15,821 nt of DNA from an uncultured Clostridia bacterium. Its GTDB lineage: Bacteria; Bacillota; Clostridia; Oscillospirales; Oscillospiraceae. Position numbers and translations under genes: made by a program. The stretch lies in NCBI GenBank assembly GCA_946619065.1, contig CAMOLY010000010.1, positions 1 to 15,821 on the forward strand, read 5' to 3'. Positions 6,796 to 14,869 of this stretch are shown here, piece by piece. Numbering within the stretch: the first letter of the stretch is position 1; every line of letters begins with the position of its first letter. Under the pieces are notes generated by a model. The model ran no database searches. It saw only the letters and a program-made list of their open reading frames with translations, and was not told the origin of the DNA.

Positions 6796-7053
6796 ATGAA
6801 GCTTATCAACATCGGCTTCGGCAATCTGGTTTCCGCGCAGCGCCTGCTCACGGTGATCAGCCCGGATTCCGCCCCGGTCAAGCGCCTGGTTCAGGAGGCC
6901 CGGGACCGCGGTATGCTGATTGACGCAAGCTACGGCAGAAAGACCCGATCTGTTCTTGTGATGGACACCGATCACGTGATCCTCTCCGGCCTGGAGCCGA
7001 AGACCATCGCCGGCCGGGTCAACGGGGAGGATGAAAACCTTGAGGAAGGGTAG
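6796..7053 (+). CDS. remA: RemA family DNA-binding regulator (DUF370)
   Basis: An 85-residue RemA-like protein. In Bacillus subtilis RemA activates extracellular-matrix and osmoprotection genes by binding DNA as a ring-shaped multimer that wraps DNA; its targets here are unknown. Family motifs seen are [10 protein letters not shown] at the start, SAQR (R16), [12 protein letters not shown] (R48, R51) and HVILSGLEP. The start is ATG 6796 with GGAGAGG at 6784-6790; the frame is open further upstream, but that extension runs into the hairpin repeat. It overlaps gmk by 14 nt when gmk begins at its TTG. Its place between yicC and gmk is the conserved Bacillota position. Confidence 0.93.
   Translation: MKLINIGFGNLVSAQRLLTVISPDSAPVKRLVQEARDRGMLIDASYGRKTRSVLVMDTDHVILSGLEPKTIAGRVNGEDENLEEG
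7024..7030 (+). promoter_or_regulatory. Ribosome-binding site that decides the gmk TTG start
   Basis: GGGGAGG directly touches an ATG at 7031 (no spacer) but stands 9 nt from the TTG at 7040. Only the second distance is workable, and it also gives the family's usual N-terminus. Confidence 0.7.
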
Positions 7054-7663
7054 ACTGATTGTGATTTCCGGTCCCTCCGGCGTCGGAAAGGGCACGGTCG
7101 TAAAGGGCGTGCTGGCGCGGGATCCGAAGACCTGGCTGTCTGTATCCGCCACCACGCGGGCGATGCGCCCCGGGGAGACCGACGGCGTACAGTACCGCTT
7201 TGTGAGCAAAGAACAATTTGAGCGGATGATTGACGAGGGGAAATTCCTGGAGCATGCCTGCTATGTGGGAAACTACTACGGCAGCCCCCTCGAACCCATC
7301 GAACAGAGGCTTGCCGACGGCTTTGACGTCCTGCTGGAGATCGACGTGCAGGGCGGACTGCAGATTCTGGAGCGCAGGCCGGACGCCGTCTCTGTCTTTA
7401 TTGCGGCGCCGTCCTTCGAGGTCCTTGCCGCGCGGCTGCGGGGCCGCGGGGACACGGCGGAAGCCGCCGTTGCGGGGCGGCTGGAGGCCGCCAAGCGGGA
7501 ATACCGGATCGCCCCGCAATACCGCTATCTGATTGTCAACGACCGTCTGGAGGACGCCGTAAACGACGTCTGCGCGATTCTCCGCGCCGAAGAACTCCGG
7601 ACGAACAACCAAACGGAATTATTAAAGGAGGCAAATAACCATGCTTTATCCCCCGATGAGTGA
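7040..7663 (+). CDS. gmk: Guanylate kinase
   Basis: A 207-residue cytosolic enzyme that phosphorylates GMP (and dGMP) to the diphosphate with ATP, essential for GTP supply. The P-loop GPSGVGKGT is at residues 11-19. The GMP-binding region [17 protein letters not shown] and the ELHAC-like stretch [14 protein letters not shown] follow, and the [11 protein letters not shown]alker B-type segment is intact. Starting at TTG 7040 gives [14 protein letters not shown], which matches the typical Gmk N-terminus and length; ATG 7031 would add three residues and has no spacer to the ribosome-binding site. It overlaps remA by 14 nt upstream and rpoZ by 23 nt downstream. Confidence 0.95.
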   Translation: MRKGRLIVISGPSGVGKGTVVKGVLARDPKTWLSVSATTRAMRPGETDGVQYRFVSKEQFERMIDEGKFLEHACYVGNYYGSPLEPIEQRLADGFDVLLEIDVQGGLQILERRPDAVSVFIAAPSFEVLAARLRGRGDTAEAAVAGRLEAAKREYRIAPQYRYLIVNDRLEDAVNDVCAILRAEELRTNNQTELLKEANNHALSPDE

Positions 7664-7847
7664 ACTGCTGACCCATATTGACAGCCGCTACCTGCTGGTG
7701 AACGTCGTTGCCCGGCGTGCCAGACAGATTTCCATTGAATCCAGAGAGTTCGGGGATCCCCTGCCGGACAAGCCCGTGACGGTGGCGATCCGTGAGGTCG
7801 CCGAGGGTAAGCTCTCCGCCGAGGTCAAGCAGGAGTATCTGCACTGA
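7641..7847 (+). CDS. rpoZ: RNA polymerase omega subunit
   Basis: A 68-residue omega subunit, which aids assembly and stability of RNA polymerase. The N-terminus [20 protein letters not shown] and the core VVARRARQI are characteristic of clostridial RpoZ. The DKPVTVAIREVAEGKL segment is the conserved C-terminal half. GGAGG at 7627-7631 lies 9 nt before the ATG, inside the end of gmk. The first 23 nt overlap gmk, an arrangement typical of gmk-rpoZ. The priA gene begins 22 nt after its stop; coaBC, often next in Bacillota, is missing. Confidence 0.93.
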   Translation: MLYPPMSELLTHIDSRYLLVNVVARRARQISIESREFGDPLPDKPVTVAIREVAEGKLSAEVKQEYLH

Positions 7848-7869
7848 TCCCCGGATCAGGGAGCGCGGC

Positions 7870-10320
7870 ATGATTGCGAAAACAGCCGTTGATGGCTTGA
7901 CCTATGCGCTCGACAAGGCCTGGAGCTACCGCGTCCCGGAAGGGATGGCGCTCCGGCCCGGCATGCGCGTGTCCGTTCCCTTCGGCAAGGGAAACCGGGT
8001 CCTGGAGGGCATGGTGCTCTCCCTGGAAGCGGGCGACGGGCAGGGGCTCAAGCAGGTGCTGGAGGCGCTGGACCGGGAGCCTGTCATGACGGAGCAGATG
8101 CTCCGTCTGGCCGCCTTTGTACGCGAACGCTATTTCTGCACCTTCTACGACGCGATTCACGCGATGCTTCCCGGCGGCCTTTGGCTGCAGAGCAGCGCCG
8201 TTCTGGAGACGGACAAGCTCCCGGAGGACTGGGCCGACCGGCTCGAGTCCGACGCGGCGGCAGCCGTCCTGATCCGTCTGGTGCTGGACGCCGGCGGCTG
8301 CCTTTCGGAGGACAGGCTGCTGCGCCAGTCCGGCGACCGTGCGGGATCGCAGGAGGCGCTGGGCCGCCTGATCCAGCGCCGCTGGCTGCGCCGCCGGACC
8401 GAGCTGGTCCGGAAGAACGCCGACCGGACCGAGCGGATCGTCCACTGTGCCGCCTCCGCCGGCCGGATTGCGGAATTTTGCGGGAAAAAGCGCCGCTCCG
8501 CGCCGATTCAGGCGGCCGTGATGGAGCTGCTTGGCACAGTCGGCACCATCTCCTGGAAGGAGCTCCGCTATTTTACCGGCGCGTCCCTGCAGACGCTGCA
8601 CAGTCTGGAAAAAGCGGGACTGGTCACCCTCAGCCTGCAGGAGCTGCTCCGCACCCCGGAGATCCGCCCCGCGGCGGGAGATTTGCGCTTCGACCTGAAC
8701 GAGGAGCAATCCGCCGTCTATGACAGCCTGCGTGATCAGATGCGGTCCGACCGACCCGGTGCTGCCCTGCTGTACGGCGTGACCGGGTCCGGGAAAACCG
8801 CGGTCTATATCCATCTGATTCGCGACTGTCTCGCGGCCGGGAAGAGCGCAATGCTTCTTGTCCCGGAGATCGCGCTGACGCCCCAGCTGATGAGTCTCTT
8901 CGCGGCCTGCTTCGGCGAACAGATCGCCGTTCTGCACAGCGCTCTGCCGGTGGGCGAGCGCTTTGACGCCTATAAGCGTGTCGCACGGGGGGAGGCGCGG
9001 GTTGTGCTGGGCACCCGCTCCGCCGTCTTCGCGCCGCTGCAGAACCCCGGCATCCTGATCCTGGATGAGGAGCAGGAGCACACCTACAAATCGGAAAACA
9101 CGCCGCGCTACCATGCCCGCGAGATCGCGCTCTACCGGGGCAGCCGGGAAGGCGCGCTGGTCCTGCTGGGCTCTGCCACGCCCAGTGTGGAGACCATGTA
9201 TCTGGCGCAGACGGGGCAGTATCGGCTCTGTCGCCTGGATCGCCGCTTCAACGGCAAAGCCCTGCCGTCCGTGTCTCTGGTGGATATGAAGCAGGAGATT
9301 CTCAGAGGCAACAGCAGCGCGCTGAGTGAGCCGCTGGTCCGGGAGATTCGCGGGCGAATGGCAAAAAAAGAGAAGACCATCCTGCTGCTCAATCGCAGAG
9401 GCGGCAGCCGTCTGGTGGTCTGCGTGGACTGCGGCTATGTCCCGTCTTGTCCGCGCTGCAGCGTGCATCTGACCTATCACATGGCCAACGACCGCCTGAT
9501 GTGCCATTACTGCGGCCATTCCGAGCCGATGCCGCAGACCTGCCCGGTCTGCGGGGGCCACCTCAAGCGGGTCGGGTACGGCACGCAGCAGCTGGAGTAC
9601 GATCTGCGCCGGGCGATTCCGGAGGCCGAGGTGCTCCGCATGGACGCGGATACCGTGACACCGACAAATCCCCACGAGAAGATCCTCCGCCGCTTTGAGA
9701 CCGAGGATATTCCGATCCTGATCGGGACCCAGATGGTGGCCAAGGGACTGAATTTCGACGATGTGACGCTGGTGGGCGTCGTGGACGCGGATCTGTCCCT
9801 CTATGTGGACAACTTCCGCGCGTCGGAGACGACGTTTTCCCTGATCACCCAGGTGGTCGGCCGTTCGGGCCGCGGCGCGAAGCGGGGCGCAGCGATGATC
9901 CAGACCTTCACCCCGCGCAATGAGGTCCTGCTTCTGGCCTCCCGCCAGGATTACGACGGCTTTTATCGGATGGAGCTTCCGCTTCGGAAGCTGCAAAACT
10001 GCCCGCCCTTCGCCGATCTGATCCGGATCGGCTTCACCGGCTTCCCGGAGGAGCATGTCGAGCGCTGCGCCAAAGCCTTTGCCGACCGGATCTGGCCCCG
10101 GCTGTGCAGCCCGGAGCTGCGCAGCGGCGTGTTTGACCTGCTCGGACCTGCGCCGGCCTCCATCCTGAAGGTCAATGAAAAATACCGCTTTCATCTGACG
10201 CTGATCTGCAAAAACAGCCGGACGGTCCGGCAGCTTCTCAGCGAGGAGGTCAGAGCCTTCTCCGCAGACAAACGGAATGCCGGGGTCAGCGTCTGGCTGG
10301 ATGTCAACGGATACGAATAA
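7870..10320 (+). CDS. priA: Primosomal protein PriA, replication restart helicase
   Basis: An 816-residue superfamily 2 DNA helicase that recognises stalled forks and reloads the replisome. N-terminal DNA-binding region (about 1-105) opens with AVDGLTYALDKAWSYRVP. Walker A is GVTGSGKT at 303-310 (K309). The DEAD-box-like motif is DEEQEHTYKS at 399-408, a variant of the canonical DEEH. Eight zinc-binding cysteines are all present: C518/C521, C527/C530, C545/C548 and C558/C561. Downstream helicase motifs include GTQMVAKGLNFDDV and QVVGRSGRG. The start is ATG 7870 with AGGGAG 6 nt upstream; the frame extends 78 nt further into rpoZ without support. The length is somewhat above the E. coli protein. 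def starts 10 nt later. Confidence 0.97.
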   Translation: MIAKTAVDGLTYALDKAWSYRVPEGMALRPGMRVSVPFGKGNRVLEGMVLSLEAGDGQGLKQVLEALDREPVMTEQMLRLAAFVRERYFCTFYDAIHAMLPGGLWLQSSAVLETDKLPEDWADRLESDAAAAVLIRLVLDAGGCLSEDRLLRQSGDRAGSQEALGRLIQRRWLRRRTELVRKNADRTERIVHCAASAGRIAEFCGKKRRSAPIQAAVMELLGTVGTISWKELRYFTGASLQTLHSLEKAGLVTLSLQELLRTPEIRPAAGDLRFDLNEEQSAVYDSLRDQMRSDRPGAALLYGVTGSGKTAVYIHLIRDCLAAGKSAMLLVPEIALTPQLMSLFAACFGEQIAVLHSALPVGERFDAYKRVARGEARVVLGTRSAVFAPLQNPGILILDEEQEHTYKSENTPRYHAREIALYRGSREGALVLLGSATPSVETMYLAQTGQYRLCRLDRRFNGKALPSVSLVDMKQEILRGNSSALSEPLVREIRGRMAKKEKTILLLNRRGGSRLVVCVDCGYVPSCPRCSVHLTYHMANDRLMCHYCGHSEPMPQTCPVCGGHLKRVGYGTQQLEYDLRRAIPEAEVLRMDADTVTPTNPHEKILRRFETEDIPILIGTQMVAKGLNFDDVTLVGVVDADLSLYVDNFRASETTFSLITQVVGRSGRGAKRGAAMIQTFTPRNEVLLLASRQDYDGFYRMELPLRKLQNCPPFADLIRIGFTGFPEEHVERCAKAFADRIWPRLCSPELRSGVFDLLGPAPASILKVNEKYRFHLTLICKNSRTVRQLLSEEVRAFSADKRNAGVSVWLDVNGYE

Positions 10321-10330
10321 AGGAGAAACT

Positions 10331-10828
10331 ATGGCACTGAGAAACATTCTGACGTCGGAAAACGAAACCCTGAAAAAGGTCTGCCGCCCGGTCACCTCGT
10401 TTGACGACCGCCTGGCCACGCTTCTGGACGATATGAAGGAAACCCTTGCCGCCGCCAACGGCGTCGGTCTCGCCGCCCCCCAGGTCGGCATTCTCCGCCG
10501 CGCGGTTATCGTGGATCTCGGAGACCGGATGATCGAGCTGGTCAACCCGAAGATCCTCGAGACCTCCGGCGAACAGGACGGCATGGAAGGCTGCCTCAGC
10601 GTCCCGGATCACTACGGTCTGGTCAAACGCCCGAACTATGTGAAGCTCGAGGCGCAGGACCGTCACGGCGACTGGTTTGAGTACGAGGGCGAAGAACTGA
10701 TCGCCCGCTGCTTCTGCCACGAGCTGGAGCATCTCGACGGCCACCTGTTCACCGAAAAGGCCTATCACATGCTGACCGACGAGGAAATGGACCAGCTGAT
10801 GCAGAACCAGGAGAAGGACGCGGAATGA
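10331..10828 (+). CDS. def: Peptide deformylase
   Basis: A 165-residue metalloenzyme that removes the formyl group from the N-terminal methionine of new proteins. All three motifs are intact: GVGLAAPQ at 44-51, EGCLS with metal ligand C88, and HELEHLDG at 130-137 with ligands H130 and H134 and catalytic E131. AGGAG at 10321-10325 lies 5 nt before ATG 10331; the frame extends upstream into priA without support. The length is normal for the class. It overlaps fmt by 4 nt (ATGA), so the enzymes that remove and add the formyl group are co-translated. Confidence 0.97.
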   Translation: MALRNILTSENETLKKVCRPVTSFDDRLATLLDDMKETLAAANGVGLAAPQVGILRRAVIVDLGDRMIELVNPKILETSGEQDGMEGCLSVPDHYGLVKRPNYVKLEAQDRHGDWFEYEGEELIARCFCHELEHLDGHLFTEKAYHMLTDEEMDQLMQNQEKDAE

Positions 10829-11742
10829 GAATCGTCTTCATGGGTACGCCCGCCTTCGCGGCGGCTTGCCTCGCCGTTGTGCTGGAAACGGAACACACCG
10901 TTGTCGGCGTCTATACCAAGGTCGATACCCCGAAAAACCGCGGCATGAAGCTGCAGGCGTCCGAGGTCAAGACCCTCGCGCTGGAGCGGGGCCTGCCGGT
11001 CTTCCAGCCCGCCAGCTTCCGCGACGACGCCGTGGTGGATGACCTCCGCGCCCTGGCGCCGGATCTGATCGTCGCGGTGGCCTACGGCAAGATCCTGCCG
11101 CAGCGGGTCCTGGATATCCCGCCCCTCGGCGCGATCAACATCCACGGCAGCATTCTCCCCGCGCTGCGCGGCGCCGCGCCGGTGCAGTGGGCGGTTCTGA
11201 AGGGCCTTTCCGAGACCGGCGTGACCGCGATGTATCTCAACGCCGGGATGGACGAGGGTGATATCATCGACATCCGCCGCACCCCGATCGGCGCGGAGGA
11301 GACGGCGGGCGAGCTGATGGAGCGCCTTGCAGGGATCGGCGCAGAGCTTTTGAAGGATACCCTGTCTGCGATTGCCGCGGGCAAGGCCGTCCGGACGCCG
11401 CAGGATCCGGCCCGCGCGACCTATGCTCCGATGCTGGACAAGTCCCTCTGCCCGATCGACTGGACACGTCCGGCCGGACAGATTCTGGCGCAGATCCGCG
11501 GGCTCAATCCCTGGCCGATTGCCACAGCGGAACTGGGCGGGACGATGTTTAAGATTTATGAGGCCAGGCCGATGCCGGAGGCCCGCGGCGAAGCGGGAGC
11601 CGTGCTCGCCCTGACGAAAAAGGGCCTTGCGGTGGGCTGCGGGGATGGCGCGGTGCTGATCACCCGCCTGCAGGCGCAGGGCGGCAAGGTCATGCCGGCT
11701 GCGGACTATTTCCGCGGTCATCCGATCACCGTCAAGCCGTGA
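10825..11742 (+). CDS. fmt: Methionyl-tRNA formyltransferase
   Basis: A 305-residue enzyme that formylates initiator Met-tRNA using 10-formyltetrahydrofolate. The Rossmann-type N-terminus MRIVFMGTPAFAA is typical. The catalytic triad is present: N105, H107 (INIHGSILP) and D143 (GMDEGDI), along with SxLPxxRG at 109-116. The tRNA-contacting loop reads VDTPKNRGMKL, a clostridial version of the PDKPxGRG loop. The C-terminal OB-fold domain (from about 205) contains GLNPWPIA. The start overlaps def by 4 nt. The stop overlaps rsmB by 4 nt (GTGA). Confidence 0.97.
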   Translation: MRIVFMGTPAFAAACLAVVLETEHTVVGVYTKVDTPKNRGMKLQASEVKTLALERGLPVFQPASFRDDAVVDDLRALAPDLIVAVAYGKILPQRVLDIPPLGAINIHGSILPALRGAAPVQWAVLKGLSETGVTAMYLNAGMDEGDIIDIRRTPIGAEETAGELMERLAGIGAELLKDTLSAIAAGKAVRTPQDPARATYAPMLDKSLCPIDWTRPAGQILAQIRGLNPWPIATAELGGTMFKIYEARPMPEARGEAGAVLALTKKGLAVGCGDGAVLITRLQAQGGKVMPAADYFRGHPITVKP

Positions 11743-13040
11743 GCGCGCGCGATACCGCTCTGGCGACGCTGATCGCCTGCCGCCGGGCACAGGCCTGGTC
11801 CGATGAGGCGCTGAAGCAGAATTTGGCTCGGGACCGCCTGGACCGGCGCGACGCCGCGCTTGCGACCCGGCTTGTTTACGGGGTGCAGCAGAACCGGATG
11901 CTGCTGGACCACTGGCTCTCCCGCTTTGTCCGCGGCAGGCTCTCTGCGCTGCAGCCGGTTGTTCTGGATATTCTCCGCCTCGCGGTCTATCAGTTGTCCT
12001 TTCTGGACAAGATCCCGTCGTCGGCGGCGGTCTCGGAGGCGGTCAATCAGACCCGGAAATATGCCAACGCCCGGGCTGCCGGCCTGGTCAACGGCGTGCT
12101 GCGCGCGATGCTCCGTGATTCGGACGCATTCCGGCTCCCGGCCGATCTTCCCACCAGATACAGCCACCCTGCGCCGCTTGTGGAGCTGCTGCGGGAGAAC
12201 GTGGGCGAGCAGAAGCTGGAGCCCCTGCTGGCCTGCCACAACGCCGCGCCGCCCACCTATGTCCAGGTAAATACCTGCCGCGCCGGTGCGGATGAGGTCT
12301 GCGTCGATCTGGAAGCCGAGGGCTATGGGGTGACCGCTCATCCCTGGCTTCCGGGGTGCTTCGAGCTCTCCGGCGGTTCGCCGGAAAAAAGCGCAGCCTT
12401 CCGGTCCGGAAAGATCTATGTGCAGGACCCGGCAGCAAAGTTAGCGGTCCTTGCCGCCGCCCCGCAGCCCGGCATGGATGTGCTGGACTGCTGCGCCGCC
12501 CCGGGCGGAAAGAGTATTTCCGCGGCCGTGTGCATGGAAAACCGCGGGGCGATCCGTGCCTGCGACCTGCACGCCCATAAGCTTCCGCTGATTGAAAAAA
12601 GCGCCCAGCGGCTGGGCCTTGCCTGTATTTCCGTTTCCCGGGCGGATGCCTCTGCTCCGAACCCGGAATGGAAGGATCGGTTTGACCTGGTCCTCGCGGA
12701 CGTGCCCTGTTCCGGCCTCGGCGTCATCCGGAAGAAGCCGGATATCCGCGAGAAGGACCTCACCGCCCTTGCCGCGCTGCCGGAGGTTCAGAGTCGGATC
12801 CTGGATGCCCAGTGCGGCCATGTCCGACCGGGCGGCGTCCTGCTCTACAGCACCTGCACGGTCTTGAAACGGGAAAACGAGGCTGTTGTGGAGAAATTCC
12901 TGAACACGCATCCGGATTACTGCGCAGAGGCCTTTTCGCTTCCCGGCGAAATCTCCGCGCCGGACGGATTCTGCACCTTGCTGCCCTGCGACCAAGGGAC
13001 GGACGGATTTTTCATTGCCAAACTCAGGAGGAAGTCTTGA
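11739..13040 (+). CDS. rsmB: 16S rRNA (cytosine-967-C5)-methyltransferase RsmB
   Basis: A 433-residue SAM-dependent methyltransferase of 16S rRNA. Residues 1-140 form the NusB-like RNA-binding domain (VYGVQQNRMLLDHWL, KIPSSAAVSEAVNQT). The C-terminal catalytic domain has the SAM site VLDCCAAPGGKS (near 248-259), DVPCSGLGVIRKKPDI with C324, and the catalytic nucleophile C373 in STC. The start is GTG 11739, overlapping the fmt stop by 4 nt. I see no strong ribosome-binding site before it, so translation probably depends on ribosomes finishing fmt. The next in-frame ATG would remove the N-terminal part of the NusB domain. Confidence 0.95.
   Translation: MSARDTALATLIACRRAQAWSDEALKQNLARDRLDRRDAALATRLVYGVQQNRMLLDHWLSRFVRGRLSALQPVVLDILRLAVYQLSFLDKIPSSAAVSEAVNQTRKYANARAAGLVNGVLRAMLRDSDAFRLPADLPTRYSHPAPLVELLRENVGEQKLEPLLACHNAAPPTYVQVNTCRAGADEVCVDLEAEGYGVTAHPWLPGCFELSGGSPEKSAAFRSGKIYVQDPAAKLAVLAAAPQPGMDVLDCCAAPGGKSISAAVCMENRGAIRACDLHAHKLPLIEKSAQRLGLACISVSRADASAPNPEWKDRFDLVLADVPCSGLGVIRKKPDIREKDLTALAALPEVQSRILDAQCGHVRPGGVLLYSTCTVLKRENEAVVEKFLNTHPDYCAEAFSLPGEISAPDGFCTLLPCDQGTDGFFIAKLRRKS
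13026..13031 (+). promoter_or_regulatory. Ribosome-binding site that decides the rlmN TTG start
   Basis: AGGAGG lies 5 nt before TTG 13037, inside the last codons of rsmB. The rlmN frame is open for another 225 nt upstream, but that stretch is a shadow of rsmB. Confidence 0.8.
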
Positions 13041-14074
13041 AACCGGAGATCAAAAACCTGACGCTTCCGGAGCTGGAAGCCGCGCTCAAGGAGCTGGGGG
13101 AACCGAAGTTCCGCGCAAAACAAGTCTATACCTGGCTCCATCGCGGCGTGGGGGACTTTTCCGAGATGACGAACCTGTCCCTTTCGCTGCGGGAAAAGCT
13201 GTCGGAGCGCTGGCTGCTGACCTGCCCCGTTCCGGTTCGGAAGCTGATTTCGGAATCGGATGGAACAATCAAATATCTTTGGCGTCTATGGGACGGGAAC
13301 TGCGTGGAGACCGTCCTGATGCGCTATCACCACGGCAACACCGTCTGCATCTCCTCTGAGGTGGGCTGCCCGATGGGCTGCGCCTTCTGCGCGTCCACGA
13401 TCGGCGGCCTGGTCCGCCGCCTGTCGGCCGGCGAGATGCTCGACGAAGTCGTGTTTACCCAGAAGGACTCCGGCCTGGAGATCTCCAACATCGTGCTGAT
13501 GGGGATCGGCGAACCCCTGGACAACTATGACAGCGTTCTGCGCTTTCTGGAGCTGGTCAACAGTCCGGAGGGCGTCAACATCGGTATGCGGCACATCAGC
13601 CTGTCCACCTGCGGGGTCGTGCCCCGGGTCCTGGAGCTTGCCCAGCGCGGCCTGCAGCTGACCCTCTCGGTCAGCCTCCACGCCCCGGACGACGAGACCC
13701 GCAGCCGGATCATGCCGGTCAACCGCCGCTGGAACGTGGAGACGCTTCTGGATGCCTGCTGCGCCTATTTTCAGGCCACCGGCAGACGGATCTCCTTTGA
13801 ATATGCGATGATCCGGAACGTCAACGACACCGAGGATGCGGCGCGGCTTCTGATCCGCCGCCTGCACGGTCTGCCGGCCCACGTGAATTTGATTCCCCTC
13901 AACCATGTGGAGGAAAGCCCGCTGGAGCCCAGCGACCGGCAGACGGTCCGCCGCTTTCAGCAGCAGCTGGAGCAGGCCGGCATTCCCTGCACGGTCCGCC
14001 GGACGCTCGGCAGCGACATCGACGCATCCTGCGGCCAGCTTCGCCGGAAGTACCGGGTGGAGCACAACGCATAG
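13037..14074 (+). CDS. rlmN: 23S rRNA (adenine-2503-C2)/tRNA methyltransferase RlmN
   Basis: A 345-residue radical-SAM enzyme that methylates C2 of A2503 in 23S rRNA and of A37 in some tRNAs. The [4Fe-4S] cysteines are C111, C115 and C118 (GCPMGCAFCAS). The two conserved catalytic cysteines are C104 (NTVCISSEVG) and C332 (GSDIDASCGQL); spacing C104-C111 matches characterised RlmN. Other family motifs are NIVLMGIGEPLDNYD and RHISLSTCGVVP. The cfr-type resistance paralog is unlikely, given the gene context and RlmN-like motifs. The start is TTG 13037, overlapping the rsmB stop by 4 nt (TTGA), with AGGAGG 5 nt upstream; this gives the normal length. Confidence 0.96.
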   Translation: MKPEIKNLTLPELEAALKELGEPKFRAKQVYTWLHRGVGDFSEMTNLSLSLREKLSERWLLTCPVPVRKLISESDGTIKYLWRLWDGNCVETVLMRYHHGNTVCISSEVGCPMGCAFCASTIGGLVRRLSAGEMLDEVVFTQKDSGLEISNIVLMGIGEPLDNYDSVLRFLELVNSPEGVNIGMRHISLSTCGVVPRVLELAQRGLQLTLSVSLHAPDDETRSRIMPVNRRWNVETLLDACCAYFQATGRRISFEYAMIRNVNDTEDAARLLIRRLHGLPAHVNLIPLNHVEESPLEPSDRQTVRRFQQQLEQAGIPCTVRRTLGSDIDASCGQLRRKYRVEHNA

Positions 14075-14117
14075 ACAACCCACAGACAAGCATCTTTGAA
14101 AGAAGGAGGTACACCGG

Positions 14118-14849
14118 ATGGAAGCATGGGGTTTGACGGATCCCGGCCTGGTCAGGACCCAGAATCAGGATTACTTTCTCCTGCAGCAGCTTGGGAAACA
14201 CGATCTTGCCGCCGTCGTCTGTGACGGAATGGGCGGAGCCAAATGCGGCAACGTCGCCAGCAGAATGGCGGCAGAGGTCTTTATTCACGAGATCCAGCGC
14301 GGCTATCGCGCCGGCATGACGGACGAGCAGACGGAATACCTTCTGACAACGGCGGTCTCCATTGCCAACACGGCGGTCTATGAGAATGCCGGTCTCAACG
14401 AGGACATGCGCGGCATGGGCACGACCCTGGTCTCGATCCTGATTCTCGGAAAGACGGCCTATTTCGCCAATGTCGGCGACAGCCGTGCCTATCTGCTCAA
14501 CCAGAGCGGCATCACAAAGGTCACCGTCGACCATTCCCTGGTGGAGTTGATGGTCCGCAGGGGAGAGCTCTCCTCGGAGCAGGCGAAGACCTATCCGGGG
14601 AAGAATCTGATCACTCGCGCCATCGGCACCGAGGAATCGGTTGCCTGCGACACCTTTTGCTGCCCGATCCATCCGGGAGATTTCTTTCTGCTCTGCTCGG
14701 ACGGACTGACAAACAACCTGGCGGATCAGGAGCTGCTCTTCGAAGTGATCCACGGCGTTCACCGCGAAGACTGCTGCAATCGGCTGATCGGCATTGCCAA
14801 GGACCGCGGCGCACCGGATAACGTTACGGCCGTATTGATTGCCTGCTGA
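14118..14849 (+). CDS. prpC: PP2C-type Ser/Thr protein phosphatase (PrpC/Stp)
   Basis: A 243-residue metal-dependent phosphatase that reverses the action of the PASTA-type kinase encoded next to it. PP2C metal-binding motifs are intact: D18 (RTQNQD), D36-G37 (VCDGMGG), D195 (LLCSDGLT) and D234 (GAPDNVT). GMGTTLV at 99-105 and ANVGDSRAYLL are further family marks. The protein has only the catalytic domain and no membrane segment, as usual for PrpC. GGAGG at 14105-14109 lies 8 nt before the ATG. It sits 43 nt after rlmN and 20 nt before the kinase, the standard Bacillota arrangement. Confidence 0.96.
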   Translation: MEAWGLTDPGLVRTQNQDYFLLQQLGKHDLAAVVCDGMGGAKCGNVASRMAAEVFIHEIQRGYRAGMTDEQTEYLLTTAVSIANTAVYENAGLNEDMRGMGTTLVSILILGKTAYFANVGDSRAYLLNQSGITKVTVDHSLVELMVRRGELSSEQAKTYPGKNLITRAIGTEESVACDTFCCPIHPGDFFLLCSDGLTNNLADQELLFEVIHGVHREDCCNRLIGIAKDRGAPDNVTAVLIAC

Positions 14850-14869
14850 TTGGCGGAAGGAGAGTACCA

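Noticed and set aside
9061..9090. PriA helicase motif II reads DEEQEH rather than DEEH
   Set aside because: The acidic residues are kept, similar variants are known to me from clostridial PriA proteins, and all other helicase and zinc motifs are intact, so it is not a sign of inactivation.
7825..10584. A 919-residue open frame on the minus strand across priA and def
   Set aside because: It lies exactly opposite PriA, whose motifs are all intact. Long antisense frames are expected in GC-rich coding DNA with strong third-position bias. It has a shadow-like composition and I recognise no family motif in it.
12812..13036. N-terminal extension of the rlmN frame by 75 codons
   Set aside because: It overlaps the conserved C-terminal part of rsmB in another frame, and the AGGAGG at 13026-13031 supports TTG 13037, which gives the normal RlmN length.
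13037..14074. Possible Cfr-type antibiotic-resistance methyltransferase
   Set aside because: The gene is in the conserved rsmB-rlmN-prpC-prkC context and has RlmN-like length, N-terminus and motifs; it is the housekeeping enzyme.
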